From Fasciola hepatica (Eukaryota; Platyhelminthes; Trematoda; Plagiorchiida; Fasciolidae), in NCBI GenBank assembly GCA_948099385.1, contig CANUEZ040000161.1, forward strand, positions 1,736,001-1,800,000: a stretch of DNA of 64,000 bases. Direction: 5' to 3'. Positions within the stretch are counted from its first letter, which is position 1; every line of letters begins with the position of its first letter. Both the position numbers and the translations under genes were made by a program. Below the pieces are notes generated by a model. It ran no database searches, was not told where the DNA came from, and saw only the letters and a program-made list of their open reading frames with translations. This document shows, piece by piece, positions 23,885 through 34,549 of the stretch.

Positions 23885-24433
23885 GACCGCAGTATCTTGA
23901 AGGATGGGTTAGCTAGGGTGGATGACCCCGCTCTTCTGGTATTGGAAAACAAGGTGAAGGATCTGCAGAGGCAGATCCTGTCGATCAGCAGGGTCTCAAG
24001 CCAAATGCTCCTGATCCTAAACCAGGAGGAACCCTTTATAAGGAGTTCGAAAGCCAGGAGGGACAAAGATGGGAGGAGGGTCTGCGACATACTGCGAATA
24101 GCAGGTGTTCCGTACCCTACTACTTTAAGAAGGGTGCACAGAGTTGGGACATGGAAGTCACCGCTGGGGAACAAAGGCAAACATCGTGCGAGACCAATCC
24201 CAATGGAGTTTGCTGATGAGGCCACCCGGGATAGACTGTTGGCGATGGCAGAAATAGTGGCTCACATTACCAAGGGCAGACACCAAATCGTGCCGGACGA
24301 GCATAGAGTAAGGCCTGGTGATCTAGCTTCGGGGGGTAACCTTGCTCGACCAGTCGGGGGGCTGGTGAGAAACCAAAACGTTCAGCGGAATGCCGTACTC
24401 GGGGTTGAGGTGCTCACACATGCGCAGTGGTGA
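23885..24433 (+). pseudogene. LINE ORF1 fragment fused to RT thumb (internal deletion derivative)
   Basis: 23885-24401 matches the coiled-coil/RRM part of ORF1 at 15365-15881 with about four differences. At 24402 it joins directly to the RT thumb sequence VEVLTHAQW that begins the duplicated block, so the rest of ORF1, the endonuclease and most of RT are absent. The junction lies in a short run of G shared by both partners. The fused frame is open for 178 codons. Confidence 0.7.
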
Positions 24434-25636
24434 GGCCACCTTTGGAAAGTTATGTACAGGTTTGGGTACCTTTTTTGGAAAAAGAAGGCAGCCTGCCCGG
24501 AAAAGGTCCACCAACTAACCACTCGGATGGTTGAACGAAAACGAGGAAAATCACATGAACAGAGACTGCTTGATGTGCTTCTCTGCTCGCCTGGGGAAAA
24601 TGACTCAGAGGAGACCTAACTGAAGCGTTTGAAGTCCTGAGGATTTTATCAGATATGAATGCAGGGGATTTATTTGGATGAGCCACCGATCACAGAGAGA
24701 GAGGAAACAGTGTAATGTTGGGGATCCCGCGCTCCAGGCTAAATGTGCGAGCGAACTGCTTCGGATATAGACCGGTGGGAATGTGGAAACAAATAGTGGA
24801 AGAGATTGGTAGGGCACAATATATAACGCTTCTTAAAGAGATGCTTGATGCTAGGTGGTGTAACACACGTTTGAGCAGTGCGTAGCCAAATTCACAACGG
24901 ATCTCGAAATCAAAAAAATAATTATCCGTGATATTCTACGACACTAGATTATTGAATGAACAATGACACCAAAAAGATACAAACCTCAATAATGAGATCA
25001 CAAGGACTCAACAAGCGAGAAACCGAATTTCGGCGTGCGAGCGAGCAGCACGTGCGTCAAGCAGGTCCAGAACGAGGATACGACAAAGTGGCGCTCTGGG
25101 CGCGAACAAACAACAATTGGTCCATAAAAACAAACAGTGCGTAAAGACACGTCAATAGTGTAAGCGAGTGGGTGATGTTGAGAAAACATGGAATTGCAAA
25201 GGTTTAAGGGGGATTTTCCACGACCGGTCGTTAGAGGTGGGAAGAGTTGTTCAGGGAGGTAGACTACTAAGGATTAATTAGAAATCGTAGTTTTCTCCAG
25301 TCATTCCAGTATCCTGTGTCTGTGTGCGCTATCTGAGAAACCAAGCGTGACTAAGTGCTAATATCATGGTTGTCTCTCGCCTGGATGGTGATAAGAAAGC
25401 CTTTTCTACTTCTTTTATCAGCCAACCGAAGGAACAAATCCACTCATGTAACAAAACCGGAAGGAATTAGCGGAGTCACAGCATTGAGTGCCGATCTCTT
25501 TACATAGAACTGACAGAACTCAGGACGTTCGATTGCTCCCGGTCACTCTCAGTCCTGTGATACCTGACCTGACCTTATCGCCCAGTCGTTACAAGCTGGC
25601 CTCGTTTTTGTGGTTTTCGGTACTACACGCGTTACT

Positions 25637-26867
25637 GACCCGTGTCTCGCAACTAAGTGCGGAAAACGTGTGGCAAATGGTATAGAGTGCGAGATATGCA
25701 TGAGATGGGCTCACTCACAGTGTTCAGGAATGGCAAAGGACATCTATGTCCTTTATAAATAGAACCCATGGACTGAAAGTGTCTGTGACCCTTGCAAGGA
25801 GGCAGCCAGTCTGGCCTTTAAACTGCAGGCCGAAGGGCAGGACCAAGGCCCACCAAGTAGTACCTCAGTCATAAGCCCCAAACCACCGCAATCAGGTTGC
25901 AGTAAGTCTTTTGCGGAAGTAGCGGCCACACCCGGGAAGATCATCAGAGCGAGTGGACCAGTTCCGAGAGCTTGCCAGGCGTTCGTTTCCTCAACTCCTT
26001 TGAAGACCGTTGAAGCCAGTGGACTGAGCAGAAGCCGAGAAGAGCAAGACAGGTCAAAAAAATGGTAACCGTAGTATCTCGAAGGATGGGTTAGCTAGGA
26101 TGGATGACCCCGCTCTTCTGGTATTGGAAAACAAGGTGAAGGATCTGCAGAGGCAGATCCTGTCGATCAGCAGGGTCTCAAGCCAAATGTTCCTGATCCT
26201 AAACCAGGAGGAACCCTTTATAAGGAGTTCGAAAGCCAGGAGGGACAAAGATGGGAGGAGGGTCTGCGACATACTGCGAATAGCAGGTGTTCCGTACCCT
26301 ACTACTTTAAGAAGGGTGCACAGAGTTGGGACATGGAAGTCACCGCTGGGGAACAAAGGCAAACATCGTGCGAGACCAATCCCAATGGAGTTTGCTGATG
26401 AGGCCACCCGGGATAAACTGTTGGCGATGGCAGAAATAGTGGCTCACATTACCAAGGGCAGACACCAAATCGTGCCGGACGAGCATAGAGTAAGGCCTGG
26501 TGATCTAGCTTCGGGGGGTAACCTTGCTCGACCAGTCGGGGGGCTGGTGAGAAACCAAAACGTTCAGCGGAATGCCGTACTCGGCTCTCAGGCCCCGACC
26601 ACGACAGTGGTAAAGATGCCACGTGGGGGGTCGCAAATAACTGTAATTGAAGACGCACTGGAAGACGAAAATTGGCAGCACTGTCCGAAGATAGATGACA
26701 GTGCGACCCCTGCCAGTCTAGATGTTGAGGCAACTCCTATAGAGATGGATGGGGAGTCGTCGGAAGTTCTGGATCGTCAGTCGGCTTCATGCACACCAGT
26801 GGGGACTTCCGAAGCAAAAAACGTGTCATCATCTCAGGCGTTGCGCCTGAGAAGCAGTCAGGATTGA
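25637..26867 (+). pseudogene. CR1-like LINE ORF1, copy 2 (complete 3' end)
   Basis: This has the same PHD finger, TAG, seven-A frameshift (26056-26062), coiled coil and RRM-like region as copy 1. It continues past the copy 1 deletion with an acidic Ser/Thr-rich tail to TGA at 26867. The ORF2 frame opens at about 26789, so the two ORFs overlap by about 80 bp in different frames. Confidence 0.7.
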
Positions 26868-27286
26868 ATAACAAGAGACACCTAGGTGACAGAGCGAACG
26901 CGGTGGTGTTATATACTAACGCATGTAGTATAAGAAATAAATGGGCGGAACTCGCCAAAACCGCTGACGAGCAGAAAGTGTCAATAGTTGCCGTTACGGA
27001 AAGGTGGCTTTCTGAAGAAGACCATGTGCCAGGCCTAATAAGTAACGGTTTTGCAGTCTATAGGCAGGATCTAGAACAGGATCGCCTTGGTGGTGGAGTA
27101 GCCATCCTCATTAGGTCAAGTACAACCCACCTTGAGTCTCAGACCAAGATGCGCACTCGCAAGTTCCAGTTATGCGCCGTTACTATCATCCTTCCAGGCA
27201 GAAGGGCTAACGTTGTCTGTGTCTATAGGGCACCAAACAGTAACCACGAAAAGGACGTTTGTTTACTGGAACGGTCTGCCTGGTGA
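26789..27286 (+). pseudogene. LINE ORF2 start with endonuclease first half, copy 2
   Basis: VLYTNACSIRNKWAEL is the usual start of the CR1-group endonuclease. VSIVAVTERWL (catalytic Glu block) and VVCVYRAPNSN follow. The frame then runs into the truncated LINE 3' end (see 16316-16720) and stops. The second half of the endonuclease is absent here. Confidence 0.7.
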
Positions 27287-27675
27287 AATGGTAGATCTGC
27301 AGACAGTCCAATCCTTCAAATGTGCCCTTGATCGCAAGTGGTACGAGATCCTTCCTCGTAGTGAGCCTTAAGAATATCAACTAGATGGATGACGGGAAGC
27401 ACTGTGGTCCTTCTGAAGTATGTTTTAGCAGACTTTTTCCCTCATTGCATACTGTCTCAGTGAACGCTCACGATGCATAATGTCTCTCGCAGTTGATGTG
27501 CGATGAGGTTTTCCGTTTCCCTCTCATTTTTAGCGGGGATTCGACGAAATACACTCGGCAGTGGTGGGTGCATAACTGGTGTGCATACCATCGAAGGAAT
27601 TCTGGACGCTCGATTGGCCGTGGCCATTACCTGTCATGTGCAAACTGAACTGAACTGAACTGAACTGACCTGAGC
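27263..27675 (+). mobile_element. Truncated LINE 3' end with CTGAA tail, copy 2
   Basis: ORF2 carboxy end, 3' untranslated region and a CTGAA tandem tail at about 27642-27675, equivalent to 16316-16720. Confidence 0.65.
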
Positions 27676-27679
27676 TGAA

Positions 27680-28200
27680 AAAACTGGACTGACCTTGTGT
27701 CATGTTTTTCGGTTGTGCATATTCCGACTTCCGTAGCCACCCTACTCGCATGTGAGCTTCAAAGGCGTTGCGCTGCTGTTGATTACTTCTTCCTCCGATA
27801 ACCCGAAGAAGAGTAAAAACTGTGAATCTTTGAATATACTTAATTCCATCCATCGGATGGGCCAATGTTAGATGAGACGGCCGTGCACATACTTGGGGGC
27901 GGGTAAGCGAAAAAGTATTTTCGTATTTTTTTAATTTATTCTGCAAACTAAACTCGCAAAATAAATCTAAGTTTTATCGGATGGTGAAAACAGATTTTCT
28001 CGGCTCTGTCTTTCTATCAAGGAAGTGGGTGGGGTAAGAACTGGAAATGAGGACCGAGCTGAGAAAATGTAGAAGGGAGAAGTGCTCAGGAAGAACTTCG
28101 AGGAGGTCCACAGGGTAGACCAGGGTGGGATATCGCCGCTTCTAGGGTGGTTTAGGCCTAGTCCAATGGAGGAGCCCGAAATATCAGTGGAAAAGGTAAA
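27680..28200. other. No feature recognised
   Basis: Unique-looking sequence between the CTGAA tail and the left boundary of the Gypsy region. No motif was seen on either strand. Confidence 0.35.
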
Positions 28201-28207
28201 AGCATAT

Positions 28208-28244
28208 AGAAGACGTTCGAGCGCGGCTACTGAACGTGTCTTCT
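28208..28244. repeat. 37-nt imperfect palindrome at left edge of Gypsy C region
   Basis: Arms AGAAGAC and GTCTTCT with an inner GTTC/GAAC pair. It is nearly identical to the reverse complement of 33007-33043; only four or fewer central bases differ. It may be the 3' LTR edge of Gypsy C. Confidence 0.6.
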
Positions 28245-29178
28245 TTTCGGTCTGACGGCGAAATACCAACGTAATCCCCTCTACCGGACGAATGGAGAAG
28301 ATTTAAGTTGGTTGGCAGATGCAAAGGTGTATTCTATTAATCATGGCACCGAAGCAATACCGATACGAGAAATACACCGAACAGCTATGAACGCAACGGC
28401 TGAGCAGAAAACGAACCGCGAGCGCGTACAATAGGCGAAAGTTCGAAAGTGAGAGAGATCCAAAACGAGTTCAACGGAAACCTTGGAAGAGTCGGTCCAG
28501 TAAAACGTATGCAACAGAACAAAACAGTGAGGTCGATGTCAAACGTCAGATAAGATCTTAGAGAAAGTGAATCCAAAATGATGTCCAGAAAACAGTCATT
28601 TTCTCAGAACGATCGCGGTCACTAAAACAGCCTCCCGCTGGAATGCGTGGAAAGCTTTCCAAAAATGTCAGAGGTGAAGGCATACAAACGATATTCGTGC
28701 GCGTTAATGCGTGCAAAATACGTGAATGTAGCTGTGCTGTAGGATGCCGCCGGGCAGAATCCGTGGTATGCAGGAACCATAAGGTGGTGGTAGAATGTAA
28801 ACCAGATTCGTTGCCGATGACCCCGGTTGCGTGAATCGTCATCCAGGTATGCCATACCTAACGTCCAGCGTCGGGTAATCGTTAACCAATATGATATCCG
28901 GGAGAGAAATCGGTAGGTTCATCAGAGGCGAGGAACGACAACGATAGGGCCGAACCAGAATGCAAACGTTGGTGTCAAAATTTTGTAGAGTTCGTGGGAC
29001 CAGCGAAGCGTACCATATGGCGAGGTTCCATGAAACAAAAGAAACGGAAAACTGGTGTAGCAACCGCATTGGGCTCGACTAGAATACAGTAATGACTAAT
29101 GAGGTATGTTAAATCGTGTCGAAACGATAAACACGAAAGTTATTACTGCGAAGTGCAATGAGTAAGTTCGTGTTTGAC

Positions 29179-30120
29179 CTAGTCGTAAAAACGTGCTGGG
29201 CAAACGATCTTCCGACCGGAACGGGAGACGGGATCCTCATCCACAGACAGGTTTATAGGCCTGCGCTGCTGACTCGAACGTGAGACAGTATTCTCATTCG
29301 TGGACGTAGCAGGGCTAATGGGTTGCTGACTTGGACGTGAGACGACAATCTCTTTCGAAGCCGTAGCAGTACCAACTGGGTGTTCTCCTGAAGGCAGTCG
29401 TAATGTCGTGCCGTAGACAAGTTCTGCGGCGGAACATTGGATATCTGCCTTTATGCAAGTCCTGAAACCAAGCAGAACTAGCGGCAACGTTTCGTACCAG
29501 TCGGGGCTCTCGTGTGCTCTAAGAGCCGCTTTGAGTTGGCGGTGAAAACGTTCGACTAAACCACTCGATGCCGGATGGTACGCGGTCGTGCGAATGCGTT
29601 CCGTACCCAGCATGTCAGTTAATGAAGAGAATAGATCGGACTCAAATTGTTGCCCTCGATCGGAAGTGATTATGGAAGGACAACCATATGAAGCTATCCA
29701 TCGTTCTATCAGATGTCGAGCCACTGATTCGGCCGTGACGACAGAGATGGAAATAGCCTCGGGCCACCTCGTAAATCTATCGATGCACGTTAATAAATAG
29801 GTATACCCGTGTGATGGGGTCAATGGACCCACAGCGCCTACGTGAATATGATGGGAGCGAGCATCAGACGTAGCAAAAGTACCGATAGGCGAAGCTACGT
29901 GCCTATGCATTTTAGGTCGTTGATATTGTAGACACTGTTTTGCCCACATACGAACATCTTTATTCATGGGCGGCCAGACGTATCGTGCAGCTAATAGTCG
30001 GGGACTAGCTGCGATGCCTGGATATGAAAGTCCATGTAGGGTATCGAACACGAGACACCGATATGCAGAGGGTACAACTGGTCGAGGTAGGCCAGTAGAC
30101 GTGTCGCATAGTCCCAGCAC
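29179..30120 (-). pseudogene. Gypsy C integrase
   Basis: This 313-codon open frame inserts retroelement cDNA into the genome. The zinc-binding region reads LHGLSYPG...CLQYQ where HHCC is expected, so the second His and second Cys are both Tyr. The core reads HIHVGAVGPL, where other Gypsy integrases have Asp in place of the Gly; the second Asp (ITSDRGQQFES) and the Glu (LVERFHRQLKAAL) are present. The carboxy tail is Ser-rich and ends RKIVCPARFYD. Loss of one catalytic Asp and two metal ligands predicts an inactive enzyme even though the frame is open. Confidence 0.8.
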
Positions 30121-30142
30121 TGGTGGCCAGAGGCGCGGACTG

Positions 30143-31222
30143 TCACTGTAGCGACGATGACTGAGCGGCTTTCATACATGACGTATCCTGTGCCTGTGCT
30201 GCAGCCATGGCAGGGATGTCTAAAACCGGAGATTTGATAGCATTTAGTGGAATACTCGACAACGCATCTGCAACGCAGTTCGAATCACCTTTAACGTGTC
30301 GTAGGTCAGTCGTAAACTGAGAAATATAGTCTAAATGTCTGACTTCTCGTGGGGAGTAACGGCCAAGCTTAGTATGCAATGCATACGTCAAAGGCTTATG
30401 GTCGGTATACAGGATGAAATATCGACCCTCGACTGTGTGGCGGAAGTGTTTAACGGCGTTATATGCAGCCAGCAGTTCGCGACCGAAAGCACTATATTTC
30501 GTTTCCGTGGGACTAAAGCGTCGAGAGAAGAACTCTAGTGGTTGCCAAATCCCAGAAACAGGCTGTTGTAAAACCGATGCGATGGCAAAGTCGGATGCAT
30601 CCATCGTAATGCTTAGCGCGGCGGACGGAACTGAGTGCATTAGGAGCGTGATATGAGCTAATGTCGCTTTAATCTCCAAGAACACTACTCGTGCGGTATC
30701 CGTAAGCGACAACTTACGTGGGTTGCCACGAATGAGGTCAGTTAATGGAAGCAAACGTTCAGCAGCGTGGGGTATGAAACGGCGATAAAGGTTGACTAAC
30801 CCCGAAAATGTCTTAAGCTTCTTGATTGAGGACGGTACGGCGTAATCTAGAATAGCGCGCACTTTATCCTCGCAAGGCTTAATAATCTCTCGAGTAATCT
30901 TGTGTCCGAGGAACACAAGTTCCGGCTTGCCAAGTTCACATTTATCGGGATTGAATACTATTCGATGTTCGGACAAACGTTGAAATAGCAGCGTCAAATG
31001 TTGGAAATGTTCATCTACGCTTGACGATGCGATTAGAAAGTCATCGATATAGACGTGAACAAATTCCAAGTCTCGTTTAATGTTATCGATAAACCTCTGG
31101 ACTGTCTGAGCAGCATTTTGCAAACCAAAAGGCATACGTAGGAACTCAAACAAACCAAAAGGAGTTGTGGCAGCGGTTTTCTCGACATCTTCAGTGGCGA
31201 CTGGGATCTGGTGATAAGCCAA
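30143..31222 (-). pseudogene. Gypsy C reverse transcriptase / RNase H
   Basis: This 359-codon frame begins with MAYHQIPVATEDVEKTA, inside the RT palm, and contains FGLFEFLRMPFGLQNA and FVHVYIDDFLIAS (catalytic YIDD). The thumb (FLGHKIT, FSGLVNLYRRFIP) follows, then RNase H with MDASDFAIASVLQQ, SRRFSPTETKYSAFGRELLA, LYTDHKPLTYAL and NCVADALS. The start of RT lies in the neighbouring frame at 31523-31230 (KREFDTLLSKDIVRPSHSPW, CGDYRALN). A frameshift near 31225 separates the two. Confidence 0.85.
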
Positions 31223-31431
31223 CTCTATCTCAGAGAATCCAGTCGTGCCGTGAAGTGATGTCGTGTATGTGGGGTGTCGGATGGCTGTCGTAACGGGTAA
31301 CCGAGTTTAGTGCGCGATAGTCGCCGCATGGTCGCCAGCTTATGCCATCTTTCTGAAGAAACATGGGTAGAGGCGAGGCCCATGGACTGTGAGAGGGACG
31401 AACAATATCTTTAGAAAGTAAAGTGTCAAAC

Positions 31432-32061
31432 TCACGTTTGGCGAAATCCAGTTTTGTCCGGTGCCAGTCGGCGAGGTCTTGCTGTGACTGGTGGTCCGTT
31501 GATGACAATGTGGTGTGCCACACGATCGGTCACTGTATCTATCTCTTCAAATGGTTTAGTCAATATGGGGAATTTAATAAATAAAGACTGAAAATCGTGA
31601 GGAGTGTTAGGAGACAAACCTGTGATTCGCTGTGCATCTGTTCGAGCTGCGAGACCCATAAATTTAGTGTCCGACGAAAGATCAATAAGTTGCAGCCCAT
31701 GTGAATCAACAAGTAATTCATAGTGCTGCAGTGAATCGATTCTCAATATGCCTTTGGGAACGTCCGCAAGGATGAGCAACCGTCGTCGTGGTTCCAGGTT
31801 GACCACAAACTGTCTCGTGCCGTAGGTAGGAATGGAGGAACCATTCGCCGTGGACAGCCGAAGCAAAGAAGCTCGTGACTTGTTTTTACCAGCCGGCAGA
31901 ACAGAAACTTGGGCCCCAGTACCAACTAGGAACCTGGCGTTAGTGCGCGAATCGTGCACGTAAGACAAACGGTCAACCTGTAACTGATTGCCGGCGAGTA
32001 CGGCCGCTTTTATTCGCCGGCAGAGGCGTTTCCCGTCGCGTATGAACACGGCTGTCTGCAC
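31432..32061 (-). pseudogene. Gypsy C protease and RT lead-in
   Basis: The frame gives FLVGTGAQVSVLPAG at the retropepsin active site, where the family has DTG; the catalytic Asp codon has become Gly by one base change. The next block, RIDSLQHYELLVDSHGLQLID, and the RRLAPDK boundary to RT are as expected. The protease would be inactive. Confidence 0.75.
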
Positions 32062-32119
32062 CTATGGGCGGCTGGTCCGAAAACGCGGTGGAACCAACAA
32101 AACCCGCTGGTAGAATGGT

Positions 32120-32869
32120 CTAGTTTGGAAGAGGCACGTGAGGCGGATTGACGGCGGACGTGGGTAGAGGAGGGCGCCCGTCTGCGCCGTTGCTTATGTG
32201 GGCTACCGCGAGGGGCGGGTCCTTTAACTCCGTCTTTAAAAGACAGTCGATGCTGGATGGATCGAGAGTGCCGAGGCCTCTCCGGCGATTCATCCAGATC
32301 AACACCCCGACGTTTGCGCGGTCATGACGATGAGGCGGGTAGCCCCACTGCCGACACGGGCGACAATCTTGTCAGCCACGGCGGCTGCTCGTTCCAAAGA
32401 CGAGTCCTCGAGGAGAGCAGTTACGGTGGTCTGAACATGAAAGAGTAAGGAGTCCAACCACAATTCCTTAACTATCTCCGAATCTCTATCGGCGTGGCCC
32501 TGCCAGGGACCGGAGGTGAGCTAGGTGGCGGCTGGGTTTTGTATTCCCTGTGTGGTGCCGGGCAAGCAACTGACGTAAGCGTTTCTCCCGAGAGGGTAGG
32601 AAATGCTGGAGGATAGCCTCTTTAAGCCGATCATACGGCTGCTCTTGGAGAGGATTTAACACCAAGTCTCTCACTGAGGCGATAACATCACCTGGAATAG
32701 CCTCTAAGGCATAGGAAAATCGTTGGGGTGGTCGATAATCCTACGTGCCTCAAATTACGGCTCCGATGCTGCAAACCAAGCCTCGGGGTCGTGTGGGATA
32801 AACGCCACTGGTTTGAAAGCAACCGCAGATAAAGCGGTCTGTGTCGAGCTGCGTCCTATCCTCAGACAT
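32120..32869 (-). pseudogene. Gypsy C gag remnant
   Basis: From ATG 32869 the frame soon shifts. Recognisable blocks are AFIPHDPEAWFAASE (about 32800) and the capsid-like helix at 32674-32486 (EQPYDRLKEAILQHF, REKRLRQLLARH). Beyond that the sequence is Pro/Arg-rich and degraded. No intact zinc knuckle was found. Confidence 0.65.
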
Positions 32870-32990
32870 GACTATGTTGCGATAATATATCGTAAAGAAT
32901 GTAAATCGTGCAACAAAACGCGGACGTGAAACAGCGAAAAAATCACAGACTCACCTGGCGGGTGAATAATCCAGGAAGGTTCTGGAGGTT

Positions 32991-33002
32991 TCGGGCTCAC
33001 CA
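32991..33002 (-). promoter_or_regulatory. Candidate primer-binding site of Gypsy C (tRNA-Trp-like)
   Basis: The minus-strand sequence TGGTGAGCCCGA differs by one base from the complement of an animal tRNA-Trp 3' end over 12 nt, but similarity stops after that. It lies between the gag start and the putative 5' LTR edge at 33003, the right position for a PBS. Confidence 0.45.
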
Positions 33003-33006
33003 ATAT

Positions 33007-33043
33007 AGAAGACACGTTCATTGGCCGCGCTCGAACGTCTTCT
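33007..33043. repeat. 37-nt imperfect palindrome at right edge of Gypsy C region
   Basis: Partner of 28208-28244 in inverted sense, with the same ATAT flank on the left side of both. It sits directly beyond the candidate PBS and so probably belongs to the 5' LTR end. Confidence 0.6.
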
Positions 33044-33049
33044 GTGAGC

Positions 33050-34190
33050 ACGATCGAGGGGAACCTCCAGGATCAGACGGCACACTCCGCAGTCCCGAAA
33101 CCGTCGACCAGGACACTTGCATGACCTTTGACTAACCTGTTTAACGAATCTCTCAGGGAGGCATGATTATCTGCTGAATGCAAGACAGCGGAAGTCGTAT
33201 TAATTCACAAGGGTGGTGGGAGGGACGACGTGGCTAACTATCACCTGTTGGTTTGTCCTCCTTGGTATTAAAAGTAGTAGAGAGAGTCATTGGAAATGCA
33301 CTGGTGGGGCACCTGGAGATGAATTACCTGTTTGCAGGCCAACACCATAGATTCACAAAGGAGAAGTCCTGCCTCGGCAACCTCCTGCGCTTCCTTGACG
33401 AGGGAACTAGGAGACTAGACTAAGGTGAGAGAGTTGAAGTGTGTTATCTTGAATTTCGCAAAGACCTCGATAGAGTGAACCACATGCTGTTAATATACAA
33501 GCTAGATTGACTGAATGTGGCTACGGGGCTAATGGGCCGATTGCAAGCCTATCTGTGCGATCGTCGGTTCTGCGTCAGATTTGAGGACGCTAAGTCCACA
33601 ATGATGATGGCAGCCAGTGGGGTACTGCAAGCATCAGTGTGGGGACCAGCACTTTTCCTGGTATGTGTGACTGACCTGCCAAGTGTTCTTCGGTCTACTT
33701 GTTTTCTATTCGCGGATGACGTCAAAATTCGGGGATCTCTTGAATCCGCCCAGGTTCAGGAAGACCTAGATGCTATCCGTAACTAGACAGTAGCCTGGGA
33801 TCTGCCCTTTAACCTAGGGAAATGTACACGGCTGCTGAAAAATGGGTCCGGAGGGAACCGCTACCTAAACCCGGACAATACTAAACCAATCGCACAGAAA
33901 ACAGAGATCCGGGACTTGGGGATAGTTGTAACAGGTAACTTTAGGTCGTCGGCGCAGTGTCTGTCGGTGGCCAACAGGATGAACAGAGTCATGTATCAAC
34001 TGCGAAGAACAGTGACTTCGAGGGAACCCAGAGTCATGCTACCCCTTTACACTGCACTGTTGTGACTCCACCTAGAGCACGTAGTCCAAGCCTGGGCTCC
34101 CCAGTTAGTTAGGGACACCCACACATTGAAGAGGGTCCAAAGGAGATTCACAAGAACGACCTCCGGTCTAAGGGGATTAGGTCTGAAAAT
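33050..34190 (+). pseudogene. CR1-like LINE reverse transcriptase remnant
   Basis: Blocks in order: LTNLFNESLREA and AEVVLIHKGGGRDDVANY (33130-33240), KSCLGNLLRFLDEGTRRLD (33370-33420), VCYLEFRKDLDRVNH (block A with changes), GVLQASVWGPALFLV, FLFADDVKIRGS (33700-33735, catalytic Asp pair) and EIRDLGIVV. It ends with LEHVVQAWAPQL and LKRVQRRFTR (34075-34160). Stops and shifts are scattered through it. Similarity ends abruptly at about 34190, where a minus-strand RTE fragment begins. Confidence 0.75.
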
Positions 34191-34198
34191 CAGAATAA

Positions 34199-34420
34199 TA
34201 AGTGGAAATCACAAGAACGAAGAGAGTCCAAATGTGACCACACCACTGGCTGCAATATCTAACCATGTCATCAACCATTTGGTAGGCGGATCACGTGGAC
34301 CCCAACCCGGAAGTCTAACACGTCCTACTTGGCGAAGTCAGCTGGTCAAGTTTTTCATACCTTTTTCCCATGCCATGCACTGACCACCTTGACTTACCTT
34401 CCAACCACCATTTTCCCAGT
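34199..34420 (-). pseudogene. RTE LINE carboxy-terminal fragment
   Basis: The plus strand matches 49245-49400 (the antisense end of another RTE copy), including the segment complementary to GWGPRDPP. Only the last 70 or so codons of RTE ORF2 are present. Confidence 0.65.
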
Positions 34421-34549
34421 AAAGAGCCTCTCTCTGTCTTCATTTCTTTTTCAATTTAGGATCGATGCGAAACGCCACGGGTTATTGCGGTTCTGAAGAA
34501 AGCAGTAGTTCATGAGTAGGATATTAATCAAATGCACAACTTAAGCCTA

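Larger units (their letters stand above)
24402..27650 (+). repeat. Duplicated LINE block, copy 2
   Basis: Counterpart of 13699-16710. It contains the RT carboxy end (24402-24870), the ORF1-bearing segment (25637-26867), the endonuclease first half (26870-27262) and the truncated LINE 3' end with CTGAA tail (27263-27660). Copy 2 retains the 244 bp lost from copy 1. It lacks the RT upstream part and the endonuclease second half that flank copy 1, so copy 1 has the older context. Confidence 0.9.
29179..32869 (-). mobile_element. Ty3/Gypsy (CsRn1-like) element C, gag-pol on the minus strand
   Basis: From the right: gag from ATG 32869 to about 32120, protease 32061-31700, RT 31523-30600, RNase H about 30600-30250 and integrase 30120-29179. 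A likely primer-binding site precedes gag (32991-33002). Frames change several times (near 31450, 31225 and in gag), so it is not intact, but large parts are open. Domain order PR-RT-RH-IN assigns it to Ty3/Gypsy. Resemblance to the trematode CsRn1 group rests on recalled sequence style and the tRNA-Trp-like primer site, not on a search. Confidence 0.85.

Noticed and set aside
23855..23885. tRNA A-box-like sequence at the left edge of the ORF1 fragment
   Set aside because: No B box follows, and the similarity is too short to call a SINE head.
28000..29178. A full 3' LTR of Gypsy C
   Set aside because: Apart from the 37-nt palindrome I could not align this stretch with the right flank, so no LTR pair is claimed.
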